Source: Megachile rotundata
Taxonomy: Eukaryota; Arthropoda; Insecta; Hymenoptera; Megachilidae
Assembly (NCBI RefSeq): GCF_050947335.1
Contig: NW_027473474.1
Span: 230,703 to 294,702, forward strand
Direction: 5' to 3'
Length of the DNA stretch: 64,000 bases
Below, in pieces: positions 14,901 to 29,424 of the stretch. Each line of letters opens with the position of its first letter. The stretch's first letter is position 1. The notes under the pieces are model-generated. The model was given only the letters and a program-made list of their open reading frames with translations. It did not search any database and was not told where the DNA came from. The position numbers were made by a program, and so were the translations under genes.

Positions 14901-16549
14901 ATGATCGATAGAACGACATTTACTATACTCACTACTCTTATTGTTATCAATCTAACTCATATTATTAGCCATATTATGCTTATATGATCGATAGGACGAC
15001 AATTACTATACTCACTACTCTTATTGTTATCAATCTAACTCATATTATTAGCCATATTATGCTTATATGATCGATAGGACGACAATTACTATACTCACTA
15101 CTCTTATTGTTATCAATCTAACTCATATTATTAACCATATTATGCAACTATGATCGATAGAACGACAATTACTATACTTATTACTCTTATTATTATCAAT
15201 CTAACTCATATTATTAGCCATATTATGCTTATGTGATCGATCGAACGACAATTACTATACTTATTACTCCTATTATTATCAATCTAACTCATATTATTAG
15301 CCATATTATGCTTATATGATCGACAGAACGACAATTACTATACGTATTACACTCACTATTATCGATCTAACTCATATTATTAACCATATTATGCAGATAT
15401 GATCGATAGAACGACAATTACTTTACTCACTAATCTTATTATTATCAATCTAACTCATATTATTAGCCATATTATGCTTATATGATCGATAGAACGACAT
15501 TTACTATACTCACTACTCTTATTGTTATCAATCTAACTCATATTATTAGCCATATTATGCTTATATGATCGATAGGACGACAATTACTATACTCACTACT
15601 CTTATTATTATCAATCTAACTCATATTATTACCCATATTATGCTTATATGATCGATAGAACGACATTTACTATACTCATTACTCTTTTTATTGTCAATCT
15701 AACTCATATTATTAGCCATATTATGTTTATGTGAACGATAGAACGACAATTACTATACATATTACTCTCATTATTATGAATCTAACTCATATTATTAGCC
15801 ATATTATGCTTATATGATCGATAGAACGACAATTACTATACTCATTACTCTTATTATTAACAATCTAACTCTTATTATTAGCCATATTATGCTTATATGA
15901 TCGATAGAACGACAATTACTATACTTATTACTCTTATTATTATCAATCTAACTCATATTATTAGCCATATTATGCTTATATGATCGATAGGACGACAATT
16001 ACTATACTTATTACTCATATTATTATCAATCTAACTCATATTATTAGCCATATTATGCTTATGTGATCGAAAGAACGATAATTACTATACTTATTACACT
16101 TATTATTATCAATCTAACTCATATTATTAGCCATATTATGCTTATGTGATCGATAGAACGACAATTACTATACTTATTACTCTTATTATTGTCAATCTAA
16201 CTCATATTATTCGCCATATTATGCTAATATGATCGACAGAACGACAATTACTATACTTATTACACTCACTATTATCAATCTAACTCATATTATTAACCAT
16301 ATTATGCAGATATGATCGATAGAACGACAATTACTATACTCATTACTCTTATTATTAACAATCTAACTCATATTATTAGCCATATTATGCCTATATGATC
16401 GATAGGACGACAATTACTAAACTTATTACTCTTATTATTATCAATCTAACTCATATTATTAGCCATATTATGCTTATATGATCGATAGAACGACAATTAC
16501 TATACTCATTACTCTTATTATTATCAATCTAACTCATATTATTAGCCAT
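8972..16549 (+). repeat. Tandem duplication of a 46-unit block (3,818 bp)
   Basis: 8,972-12,731 (3,760 bp) recurs at 12,790-16,549, offset 3,818 bp (46 x 83), with only 58 bp between copies. Anchors: CGATAGATCC (9013/12831), GATTGATAGA (10421/14239), TATGCAACTA (11323/15141). Differences noticed include 11,546 A against 15,364 G, and ATGTGGTCG against ATGTGATCG near 9,425/13,243. The left edge is set by two mismatches ending at 8,971; the right edge by 12,732 A against 16,550 T. This is the longest near-identical tandem duplication I find. Confidence 0.92.
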
Positions 16550-17884
16550 TTTATGCTTATGTGATAGATAGAACGACAATTACTATACTTATTACACGCA
16601 CTATTATCATTCTAACTCATATTATTAACTATATTATGCTTATATGATCGATAGAACGACAATTACTGTACTTATTACTCTTATCATTATCAATCTAACT
16701 CATATTATTACCCATATTATGCTTATATGATCGATAGAACGACATTTACTATACTCATTACTCTTATTATTATCAATCTAACTCATGTTATTAACCATAT
16801 TATGCAGATATGATCGATAGAACGACAATTACTATACTCACTACTCTTATTATTATCAATCTAACTCATATTATTACCCATATTATGCTTATATGATCGA
16901 TAGAACGACATTTACTATACTCACTACTCTTATTATTATCAATCTAACTCATATTATTACAAATATTATGCTTATATGATCGATAGAACGACATTTACTA
17001 TACTCATTACTCTTATTATTCTCAATCTAACTCATATTATTAGCCATATTATGTTTATGTGATCGATAGAACGACAATTACTATACATATTACTCTCATT
17101 ATTATGAATCTAACTCATATTATTAGCCATATTATGCTTATATGATCGATAGAACGACAATTACTATACTCATTACTCTTATTATTAACAATCTAACTCA
17201 TATTATTAGCCATATTATGCCTATATGATCGATAGGACGACAATTACTAAACTTATTACTCTTATTATTATCAATCTAACTCATATTATTAGCCATATTA
17301 TGCTTATATGATCGATAGAACGACAATTACTTTACTCATTACTCTTATTATTATCAATCTAACTCATATCATTAGCCATATTATGCTTATATGATCGATA
17401 GGACGACAATTACTATACTTATTACTCTTATTGTTATCAATCTAACTCATATTATTAGCCATATTATGCTTATATGATCGATAGAACGACAATTACTATA
17501 CTCACTACTCTTATTATTATCAATCTAACTCATATTATTAGCCATATTATGCTTATATGATCGATAGGACGACAATTACTATACTTATTACTCTTATTAT
17601 TATCAATCTAACTCATATTATTAGCCATATTATGCTTATATGATCGATAGAACGGCAATTACTATACTCATTACTCTTATTATTATCAATCTAACTCATA
17701 TCATTAGCCATATTATGCTTATATGATCGATAGGACGACAATTACTATACTTATTACTCTTATTATTATCAATCTAACTCATATTATTAGCCATATTATG
17801 CTTATATGATCGATAGAACGACAATTACTATACTCACTACTCTTATTATTATCAATCTAACTCATATTATTAGCCATATTATGC
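14883..17884 (+). repeat. 3.0-kb block duplicated 120 units away, copy 2
   Basis: Partner of 4,923-7,924. Its first 1.7 kb is also the end of the second copy of the 46-unit tandem duplication. The same bases therefore belong to two overlapping duplications with different offsets, which implies successive amplification rounds. Identity with the partner ends at CAGATATG (17,885). Confidence 0.8.
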
Positions 17885-18300
17885 AGATATGATCGATAGA
17901 ACGACAATTACTATACTCACTACTCTTATTATTATCAATCTAACTCATATTATTACCCATATTATGCTTATATGATCGATAGAACGACATTTACTATACT
18001 CACTACTCTTATTATTATCAATCTAACTCATATTATTACCCATATTATGCTTATATGATCGATAGAACGACATTTACTATACTCATTACTCTTATTATTC
18101 TCAATCTAACTCATATTATTAGCCATATTATGTTTATGTGATCGATAGAACGACAATTACTATACATATTACTCTCATTATTATGAATCTAACTCATATT
18201 ATTAGCCATATTATGCTTATATGATCGATAGAACGACAATTACTATACTCATTACTCTTATTATTAACAATCTAACTCATATTATTAGCCATATTATGCC

Positions 18301-19410
18301 TATATGATCGATAGGACGACAATTACTATACTTATTACTCTTATTATTATCAATCTAACTCATATTATTAGCCATATTATGCTTATATGATCGATAGAAC
18401 GGCAATTACTATACTCATTACTCTTATTATTATCAATCTAACTCATATCATTAGCCATATTATGCTTATATGATCGATAGGACGACAATTACTATACTTA
18501 TTACTCTTATTATTATCAATCTAACTCATATTATTAGCCATATTATGCTTATATGATCGATAGAACGACAATTACTATACTCACTACTCTTATTATTATC
18601 AATCTAACTCATATTATTAGCCATATTATGCTTATATGATCGATAGAACGACAATTACTATACTTATTAGTCTTATTATTATCAGTCTAACTCATATTAC
18701 TAGCCATATTATGCTTATGTGATCGAAAGAACGATAATTACTATACTTATTACTCTTATTATTATCAATCTAACTCATATTATTAGCCATATTATGCTTA
18801 TATGATCGATAGAACGACAATTACTATACTCATTACTCTTATTATTAACAATCTAACTCTTATTATTAGCCATATTATGCTTATATGATCGATAGAACGA
18901 CATTTACTATACTCACTACTCTTATTGTTATCAATCTAACTCATATTATTAGCCATATTATGCTTATATGGTCGATAGGACGACAATTACTATACCCACT
19001 ACTCTTATTGTTATCAATCTAACTCATATTATTAGCCATATTATGCTTATATGATCGACAGAACAACAATTACTATACATATTACTCTCATTATTATGAA
19101 TCTAACTCATATTATTAGCCATATTATGCTTATATGATCGATAGAACGACAATTACTATACTCATTACTCTTATTATTAACAATCTAACTCTTATTATTA
19201 GCCATATTATGCTTATATGATCGATAGAACGACATTTACTATACTCACTACTCTTATTGTTATCAATCTGACTCATATTATTAGCCATATTATGCTTATA
19301 TGATCGATAGGACGACAATTACTATACTCACTACTCTTATTGTTATCAATCTAACTCATATTATTAACCATATTATGCAACTATGATCGATAGAACGACA
19401 ATTACTATAC
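18301..19410 (+). repeat. Block duplicated 129 units away, copy 2
   Basis: Partner of 7,594-8,703. After it ends, the alignment with the left region resumes at a different offset, 10,541 bp (127 x 83). About 8,880-9,718 matches about 19,421-20,259, anchored by GAGAGAACGA (8931/19472) and CGATAGATCC (9013/19554). The two arrays therefore differ by a two-unit in-register gap between these blocks. Confidence 0.75.
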
Positions 19411-20259
19411 TCATTACTCTTATTATCATCAATCTAACTCATATTATTAGCCATATTATGCTTATATGATCGAGAGAACGACATTTACTATACTCACTAC
19501 TCTTATTGTTATCAATCTAACTCATATTATTAGCCATATTATGCTTATATGATCGATAGATCCACAATTACTATACTCACTACTCTTATTATTATCAATC
19601 TAACTCATATTATTAGCCATATTATGCTTATATGATCGATAGAACGACAATTACTATACTTATTACTCTTATTATTATCAATCTAACTCATATTATTAGC
19701 CATATTATGCTTATATGATCGATAGGACGACAATTACTATACTTATTACTCATATTATTATCAATCTAACTCATATTATTAGCCATATTATGCTTATGTG
19801 ATCGAAAGAACGATAATTACTATACTTATTACACTTATTATTATCAATCTAACTCATATTATTAGCCATATTATGCTTATGTGATCGATAGAACGACATT
19901 TACTATACTCATTACTCTTAGTATTATCAATCTAACTCATATTATTAGCCATATTATGTTTATGTGATCGATAGAACGACAATTACTATACATATTACTC
20001 TTATTATTATCAATCTAACTCATATTATTAGCCATATTATGCTTATATGATCGATAGAACGACAATTACTATACTCATTAGTCTTATTATTAACAATCTA
20101 ACTCTTATTATTAGCCATATTATGTTTATATGATCGATAGAACGACAATTACTATACTCACTACTCTTATTATTATCAACCTAACTCATATGATTAGCCA
20201 TATTATGCTTATATGATCGATAGGACGACAATTACTGTACTTATTACTCTTATTATTAT

Positions 20260-23200
20260 CAAACTAACTCATATTATTACCCATATTATGCTTATATGAT
20301 CGATAGAACGACATTTACTATACTCACTACTCTTATTATTATCAATCTAACTCATATTATTACCCATATTATGCTTATATGATCGATAGAACGACATTTA
20401 CTATACTCATTACTCTTTTTATTGTCAATCTAACTCATATTATTAGCCATATTATGTTTATGTGAACGATAGAACGACAATTACTATACATATTACTCTC
20501 ATTATTATGAATCTAACTCATATTATTAGCCATATTATGCTTATATGATCGATAGAACGACAATTACTATACTCACTACTCTTATTATTATCAATCTAAC
20601 TCATATTATTAGCCATATTATGCTTATATGATCGATAGGACGGCAATTACTGTACTTATTACTCTTATTATTATCAATCTAACTCATATTATTAGCCATA
20701 TTATGCAGATATGATCGATAGAACGACAATTACTATACTCACTACTCTTGTTATTATCAATCTAACTCATATTATTACCCATATTATGCTTATATGATCG
20801 ATAGAACGACATTTACTATACTCATTACTCTTAGTATTATCAATCTAACTCATATTATTAGCCATATTACGTTTGTGTGATCGATAGAACGACAACTACT
20901 ATACATATTACTCTTATTATTAACAATCTAACTCTTATTATTAGCCATATTATGCTTATATGATCGATAGAACGACAATTACTATACTCACTACTCTTAT
21001 TATTATCAACCTAACTCATATTATTAGCCATATTATGCTTATATGATCGATAGGACGGCAATTACTGTACTTATTACTCTTATTATTATCAATCTAACTC
21101 ATATTATTAGCCATTTTATGCTTATGTGATCGATAGAACGACAATTACTATACTTATTACACTCACTATTATCAATCTACCTCATATTATTAACTATATT
21201 ATGCTTATATGATCGATAGAACGACAATTACTGTACTTATTACTCTTATCATTATCAATCTAACTCATATTATTACCCATATTATGCTTATATGATCGAT
21301 AGAACGACATTTACTATACTCATTACTCTTATTATTATCAATCTAACTCATATTATTAACCATATTATGCAGATATGATCGATAGAACGACAATTACTAT
21401 ACTCACTACTCTTATTATTATCAATCTAACTCATATTATTACCCATATTATGCTTATATGATCGATAGAACGACATTTACTATACTCACTACTCTTATTA
21501 TTATCAATCTAACTCATATTATTACCCATATTATGCTTATATGATCGATAGAACGACATTTACTATACTTATTACTCTTATTATTGTCAATCTAACTCAT
21601 ATTATTCGCCATATTATGCTAATATGATCGACAGAACGACAATTACTATACTTATTACACTCACTATTATCAATCTAACTCATATTATTAACCATATTAT
21701 GCAGATATGATCGATAGAACGACAATTACTATACTCACTACTCTTGTTATTATCAATCTAACTCATATTATTACCCATATTATGCTTATATGATCGATAG
21801 AACGACATTTACTATACTCATTACTCTTAGTATTATCAATCTAACTCATATTATTAGCCATATTATGTTTATGTGATCGATAGAACGACAATTACTATAC
21901 ATATTACTCTTATTATTAACAATCTAACTCTTATTATTAGCCATATTATGCTTATATGATCGATAGAACGACAATTACTATACTCACTACTCTTATTATT
22001 ATCAACCTAACTCATATTATTAGCCATATTATGCTTATATGATCGATAGGACGACAATTACTGTACTTATTACTCTTATTATTATCAATCTAACTCATAT
22101 TATTAGCCATTTTATGCTTATGTGATCGATAGAACGACAATTACTATACTTATTACACGCACTATTATCAATCTAACTCATATTATTAACTATATTATGC
22201 TTATATGATCGATAGAACGACAATTACTGTACTTATTACTCTTATCATTATCAATCTAACTCATATTATTACCCATATTATGCTTATATGATCGATAGAA
22301 CGACATTTACTATACTCACTACTCTTATTATTATCAATCTAACTCATATTATTACCCATATTATGCTTATATGATCGATAGAACGACATTTACTATACTC
22401 ACTACTCTTATTATTATCAATCTAACTCATATTATTACCCATATTATGCTTATATGATCGATAGAACGACATTTACTATACTCATTACTCTTATTATTAT
22501 CAATCTAACTCATATTATTAGCCATATTATGTTTATGTGATCGATAGAACGACAATTACTATACATATTACTCTCATTATTATGAATCTAACTCATATTA
22601 TTAGCCATATTATGCTTATATGATCGATAGAACGACAATTACTATACTCACTACTCTTATTATTAACAATCTAACTCATATTATTAGCCATATTATGCTT
22701 ATATGATCGATAGAACGACAATTACTATACTCATTACTCTTATTATTAACAATCTAACTCTTATTATTAGCCATATTATGCTTATGTGATCGATAGAACG
22801 ACATTTACTATACTCACTACTCTTATTGTTATCAATCTGACTCATATTATTAGCCATATTATGCTTATATGATCGATAGGACGACAATTACTATACTCAC
22901 TACTCTTATTGTTATCAATCTAACTCATATTATTAACCATATTATGCAACTATGATCGATAGAACGACAATTACTATACTTATTACTCTTATTATTATCA
23001 ACCTAACTCATATTATTAGCCATATTATGCCTATATGATCGATAGAACGACAATTACTATACTTATTACACTTATTATTATCAATCTATCTCATATTATT
23101 ACCCATATTATGCTTATATGATCGATAGAACGACATTTACTACACTCATTACTCTTATTATTATCAATCTAACTCATATTATTAGCCATATTATGCTTAT

Positions 23201-23979
23201 ATGATCGATAGAACGACAATTACTATACTTATTACTCTTATTATTATCAATCTTACTCATATTATTAGCCATATTATGCTTATGTGATCGATCGAACGAC
23301 AATTACTATACTTATTACTCTTATTATTATCAATCTAACTCATATTATTAGCCATATTATGCTTGTATGATCGACAGAACGACAATTACTATACGTATTA
23401 CACTCACTATTATCAATCTAACTCATATTATTAACCATATTAAGCAGATATGATCGATAGAACGACAATTACTTTACTCACTAATCTTATTATTATCAAT
23501 CTAACTCATATTATTAGCCATATTATGCTTATATGATCGATAGAACGACATTTACTATACTCACTACTCTTATTGTTATCAATCTAACTCATATTATTAG
23601 CCATATTATGCTTATATGATCGATAGGACGACAATTACTATACTCACTACTCTTATTATTATCAATCTAACTCATATTATTACCCATATTATGCTTACAT
23701 GATCGATAGAACGACATTTACTATACTCATTACTCTTTTTATTGTCAATCTAACTCATATTATTAGCCATATTATGTTTATGTGAACGATAGAACGACAA
23801 TTACTATACATATTACTCTCATTATTATGAATCTAACTCATATTATTAGCCATATTATGCTTATATGATCGGTAGAACGACAATTACTATACTCATTACT
23901 CTTATTATTAACAATCTAACTCTTATTATTAGCCATATTATGCTTATATGATCGATAGAACGACATTTACTATACTCAC
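20260..23979 (+). repeat. Region A satellite, mosaic units
   Basis: Only satellite units are present. The stretch contains super-block fragments related to neighbouring blocks: the TATGCAACTA unit at 22943, TAAGCAGATATG at 23441, and repeated runs of ATTACCC/GACATTTACT units. A rare unit with CATATTACGTTTGTGTG occurs near 20,865. The TATGCAACTA and TAAGC anchors recur 25 units (2,075 bp) downstream at 25018 and 25516. I did not fix exact block edges here. Confidence 0.6.
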
Positions 23980-25772
23980 TACTCTTATTATTAACAATCT
24001 AACTCTTATTATTAGCCATATTATGCTTATATGATCGATAGAACGACAATTACTATACTCACTACTCTTATTATTATCAACCTAACTCATATTATTAGCC
24101 ATATTATGCTTATATGATCGATAGGACGACAATTACTGTACTTATTACTCTTATTATTATCAATCTAACTCATATTATTAGCCATTTTATGCTTATGTGA
24201 TCGATAGAACGACAATTACTATACTTATTACACGCACTATTATCAATCTAACTCATATTATTAACTATATTATGCTTATATGATCGATAGAACGACAATT
24301 ACTGTACTTATTACTCTTATCATTATCAATCTAACTCATATTATTACCCATATTATGCTTATATGATCGATAGAACGACATTTACTATACTCACTACTCT
24401 TATTATTATCAATCTAACTCATATTATTACCCATATTATGCTTATATGATCGATAGAACGACATTTACTATACTCACTACTCTTATTATTATCAATCTAA
24501 CTCATATTATTACCCATATTATGCTTATATGATCGATAGAACGACATTTACTATACTCATTACTCTTATTATTATCAATCTAACTCATATTATTAGCCAT
24601 ATTATGTTTATGTGATCGATAGAACGACAATTACTATACATATTACTCTCATTATTATGAATCTAACTCATATTATTAGCCATATTATGCTTATATGATC
24701 GATAGAACGACAATTACTATACTCATTACTCTTATTATTAACAATCTAACTCATATTATTAGCCATATTATGCTTATATGATCGATAGAACGACAATTAC
24801 TATACTCATTACTCTTATTATTAACAATCTAACTCTTATTATTAGCCATATTATGCTTATGTGATCGATAGAACGACATTTACTATACTCACTACTCTTA
24901 TTGTTATGAATCTGACTCATATTATTAGCCATATTATGCTTATATGATCGATAGGACGACAATTACTATACTCACTACTCTTATTGTTATCAATCTAACT
25001 CATATTATTAACCATATTATGCAACTATGATCGATAGAACGACAATTACTATACTTATTACTCTTATTATTATCAACCTAACTCATATTATTAGCCATAT
25101 TATGCCTATATGATCGATAGAACGACAATTACTATACTTATTACACTTATTATTATCAATCTATCTCATATTATTACCCATATTATGCTTATATGATCGA
25201 TAGAACGACATTTACTACACTCATTACTCTTATTATTATCAATCTAACTCATATTATTAGCCATATTATGCTTATATGATCGATAGAACGACAATTACTA
25301 TACTTATTACTCTTATTATTATCAATCTAACTCATATTATTAGCCATATTATGCTTATGTGATCGATCGAACGACAATTACTATACTTATTACTCTTATT
25401 ATTATCAATCTAACTCATATTATTAGCCATATTATGCTTGTATGATCGACAGAACGACAATTACTATACGTATTACACTCACTATTATCAATCTAACTCA
25501 TATTATTAACCATATTAAGCAGATATGATCGATAGAACGACAATTACTTTACTCACTAATCTTATTATTATCAATCTAACTCATATTATTAGCCATATTA
25601 TGCTTATATGATCGATAGAACGACATTTACTATACTCACTACTCTTATTGTTATCAATCTAACTCATATTATTAGCCATATTATGCTTATATGATCGATA
25701 GGACGACAATTACTATACTCACTACTCTTATTATTATCAATCTAACTCATATTATTACCCATATTATGCTTA
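23980..25772 (+). repeat. 1.8-kb block repeated 44 units downstream, copy 1
   Basis: Matches 27,632-29,424 at an offset of 3,652 bp (44 x 83). Anchors are TATGCAACTA (25018/28670) and TAAGCAGATATG (25516/29168). Differences seen: TTATGAATCTG near 24,905 against TTATCAATCTG near 28,557, and TCACTATTATC near 25,482 against TCATTATTATC near 29,134. Identity ends where TTATATGATC (25,773 T) is replaced by TTACATGATC (29,425 C). Confidence 0.85.
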
Positions 25773-27631
25773 TATGATCGATAGAACGACATTTACTATA
25801 CTCATTACTCTTATTATTATCAATCTAACTCATATTATTAGCCATATTATGCCTATATGATCGATAGAACGACAATTACTATACTTATTACTCTTATTAT
25901 TATCAATCTACCTCATATTATTAACTATATTATGCACACATGATCGACAGAGCGACAATTACTGTACTTATTACTCTTACTATTATCAATCTAACTCATA
26001 TTATTAACCATATTATGCAGATATGATCGATAGAACGACAATTACTTTACTCACTACTCTTATTATTATCAATCTAACTCATATTATTACCCATATTATG
26101 CTTATATGATCGATAGAACGACATTTACTATACTCACTACTCTTATTATTATCAATCTAACTCATATTATTACCCATATTATGCTTATATGATCGATAGA
26201 ACGACATTTACTACACTCATTACTCTTATTATTATCAATCTAACTCATATTATTAGGCATATTATGTTTATGTGATCGATAGAACGACAATTACTATACA
26301 TATTACTCTCATTATTATAAATCTAACTCATATTATTAGCCATATTATGCTTATATGATCGATAGAACGACAATTACTATACTCATTACTCTTATTATTA
26401 ACAATCTAACTCTTATTATTAGCCATATTATGCTTATATGATCGATAGAACGACAATTACTATACTCACTACTCTTATTATTATCAACCTAACTCATATG
26501 ATTAGCCATATTATGCTTATATGATCGATAGAACGACAATTACTATACTTATTACTCTTATTATTATCAATCTCACTCATATTATTAGCCATATTATGCC
26601 TATATGATCGATAGAACGACAATTACTATACTTATTACTCATATTATTATCAATCTAACTCATATTATTAGCCATATTATGCTTATGTGATCGAAAGAAC
26701 GATAATTACTATACTTATTACACTTATTATTATCAATCTAACTCATATTATTAGCCATATTATGCTTATGTGATCGATAGAACGACATTTACTATACTCA
26801 TTACTCTTAGTATTATCAATCTAACTCATATTATTAGCCATATTATGTTTATGTGATCGATAGAACGACAATTACTATACATATTACTCTTATTATTATC
26901 AATCTAACTCATATTATTTGCCATATTATGCTTATATGATCGATAGAACGACAATTACTATACTCATTAGTCTTATTATTAACAATCTAACTCTTATTAT
27001 TAGCCATATTATGCTTATATGATCGATAGAACGACAATTACTATACTCACTACTCTTATTATTATCAACCTAACTCATATGATTAGCCATATTATGCTTA
27101 TATGATCGATAGAACGACATTTACTATACTCACTACTCTTATTGTTATCAATCTAACTCATATTATTAGCCATATTATGCTTATATGATCGATAGGACGA
27201 CAATTACTATACTCACTACTCTTATTATTATCAATCTAACTCATATTATTACCCATATTATGCTTACATGATCGATAGAACGACATTTACTATACTCATT
27301 ACTCTTTTTATTGTCAATCTAACTCATATTATTCGCCATATTATGCTAATATGATCGACAGAACGACAATTACTATACTTATTACACTCACTATTATCAA
27401 TCTAACTCATATTATTAACCATATTATGCAGATATGATCGATAGAACGACAATTACTATACTCACTACTCTTGTTATTATCAATCTAACTCATATTATTA
27501 CCCATATTATGCTTATATGATCGATAGAACGACATTTACTATACTCATTACTCTTAGTATTATCAATCTAACTCATATTATTAGCCATATTATGTTTATG
27601 TGATCGATAGAACGACAATTACTATACATAT
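25773..27631 (+). repeat. Region A satellite between two 44-unit block copies
   Basis: Satellite units only. It includes the distinctive unit TATGCACACATGATCGAC at 25931, which is followed by CAGAGCGAC. That unit recurs at 30164 (51 units) and 32239 (a further 25 units). TAGGCATATTATG units and the GATCGAAAG/GATAATTAC unit also occur. The order of units resembles 30.1-31.5 kb, so this looks like an older relative of the 25-unit block that is tandemly duplicated there. Confidence 0.6.
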
Positions 27632-29424
27632 TACTCTTATTATTAACAATCTAACTCTTATTATTAGCCATATTATGCTTATATGATCGATAGAACGACA
27701 ATTACTATACTCACTACTCTTATTATTATCAACCTAACTCATATTATTAGCCATATTATGCTTATATGATCGATAGGACGACAATTACTGTACTTATTAC
27801 TCTTATTATTATCAATCTAACTCATATTATTAGCCATTTTATGCTTATGTGATCGATAGAACGACAATTACTATACTTATTACACGCACTATTATCAATC
27901 TAACTCATATTATTAACTATATTATGCTTATATGATCGATAGAACGACAATTACTGTACTTATTACTCTTATCATTATCAATCTAACTCATATTATTACC
28001 CATATTATGCTTATATGATCGATAGAACGACATTTACTATACTCACTACTCTTATTATTATCAATCTAACTCATATTATTACCCATATTATGCTTATATG
28101 ATCGATAGAACGACATTTACTATACTCACTACTCTTATTATTATCAATCTAACTCATATTATTACCCATATTATGCTTATATGATCGATAGAACGACATT
28201 TACTATACTCATTACTCTTATTATTATCAATCTAACTCATATTATTAGCCATATTATGTTTATGTGATCGATAGAACGACAATTACTATACATATTACTC
28301 TCATTATTATGAATCTAACTCATATTATTAGCCATATTATGCTTATATGATCGATAGAACGACAATTACTATACTCATTACTCTTATTATTAACAATCTA
28401 ACTCATATTATTAGCCATATTATGCTTATATGATCGATAGAACGACAATTACTATACTCATTACTCTTATTATTAACAATCTAACTCTTATTATTAGCCA
28501 TATTATGCTTATGTGATCGATAGAACGACATTTACTATACTCACTACTCTTATTGTTATCAATCTGACTCATATTATTAGCCATATTATGCTTATATGAT
28601 CGATAGGACGACAATTACTATACTCACTACTCTTATTGTTATCAATCTAACTCATATTATTAACCATATTATGCAACTATGATCGATAGAACGACAATTA
28701 CTATACTTATTACTCTTATTATTATCAACCTAACTCATATTATTAGCCATATTATGCCTATATGATCGATAGAACGACAATTACTATACTTATTACACTT
28801 ATTATTATCAATCTATCTCATATTATTACCCATATTATGCTTATATGATCGATAGAACGACATTTACTACACTCATTACTCTTATTATTATCAATCTAAC
28901 TCATATTATTAGCCATATTATGCTTATATGATCGATAGAACGACAATTACTATACTTATTACTCTTATTATTATCAATCTAACTCATATTATTAGCCATA
29001 TTATGCTTATGTGATCGATCGAACGACAATTACTATACTTATTACTCTTATTATTATCAATCTAACTCATATTATTAGCCATATTATGCTTGTATGATCG
29101 ACAGAACGACAATTACTATACGTATTACACTCATTATTATCAATCTAACTCATATTATTAACCATATTAAGCAGATATGATCGATAGAACGACAATTACT
29201 TTACTCACTAATCTTATTATTATCAATCTAACTCATATTATTAGCCATATTATGCTTATATGATCGATAGAACGACATTTACTATACTCACTACTCTTAT
29301 TGTTATCAATCTAACTCATATTATTAGCCATATTATGCTTATATGATCGATAGGACGACAATTACTATACTCACTACTCTTATTATTATCAATCTAACTC
29401 ATATTATTACCCATATTATGCTTA
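27632..29424 (+). repeat. 1.8-kb block repeated 44 units downstream, copy 2
   Basis: Partner of 23,980-25,772. It carries the last TATGCAACTA unit in the window (28670). Its right end overlaps the start of the 25-unit tandem duplication, so the TTACATGATC variant that ends this match is itself shared by both copies of that next block. Confidence 0.85.

Noticed and set aside
25931..25960. Possible insertion at TATGCACACATGATCGACAG (also 30,164 and 32,239)
   Set aside because: Register is unchanged (spacings of 51 and 25 units), so these are substitutions within a normal unit.
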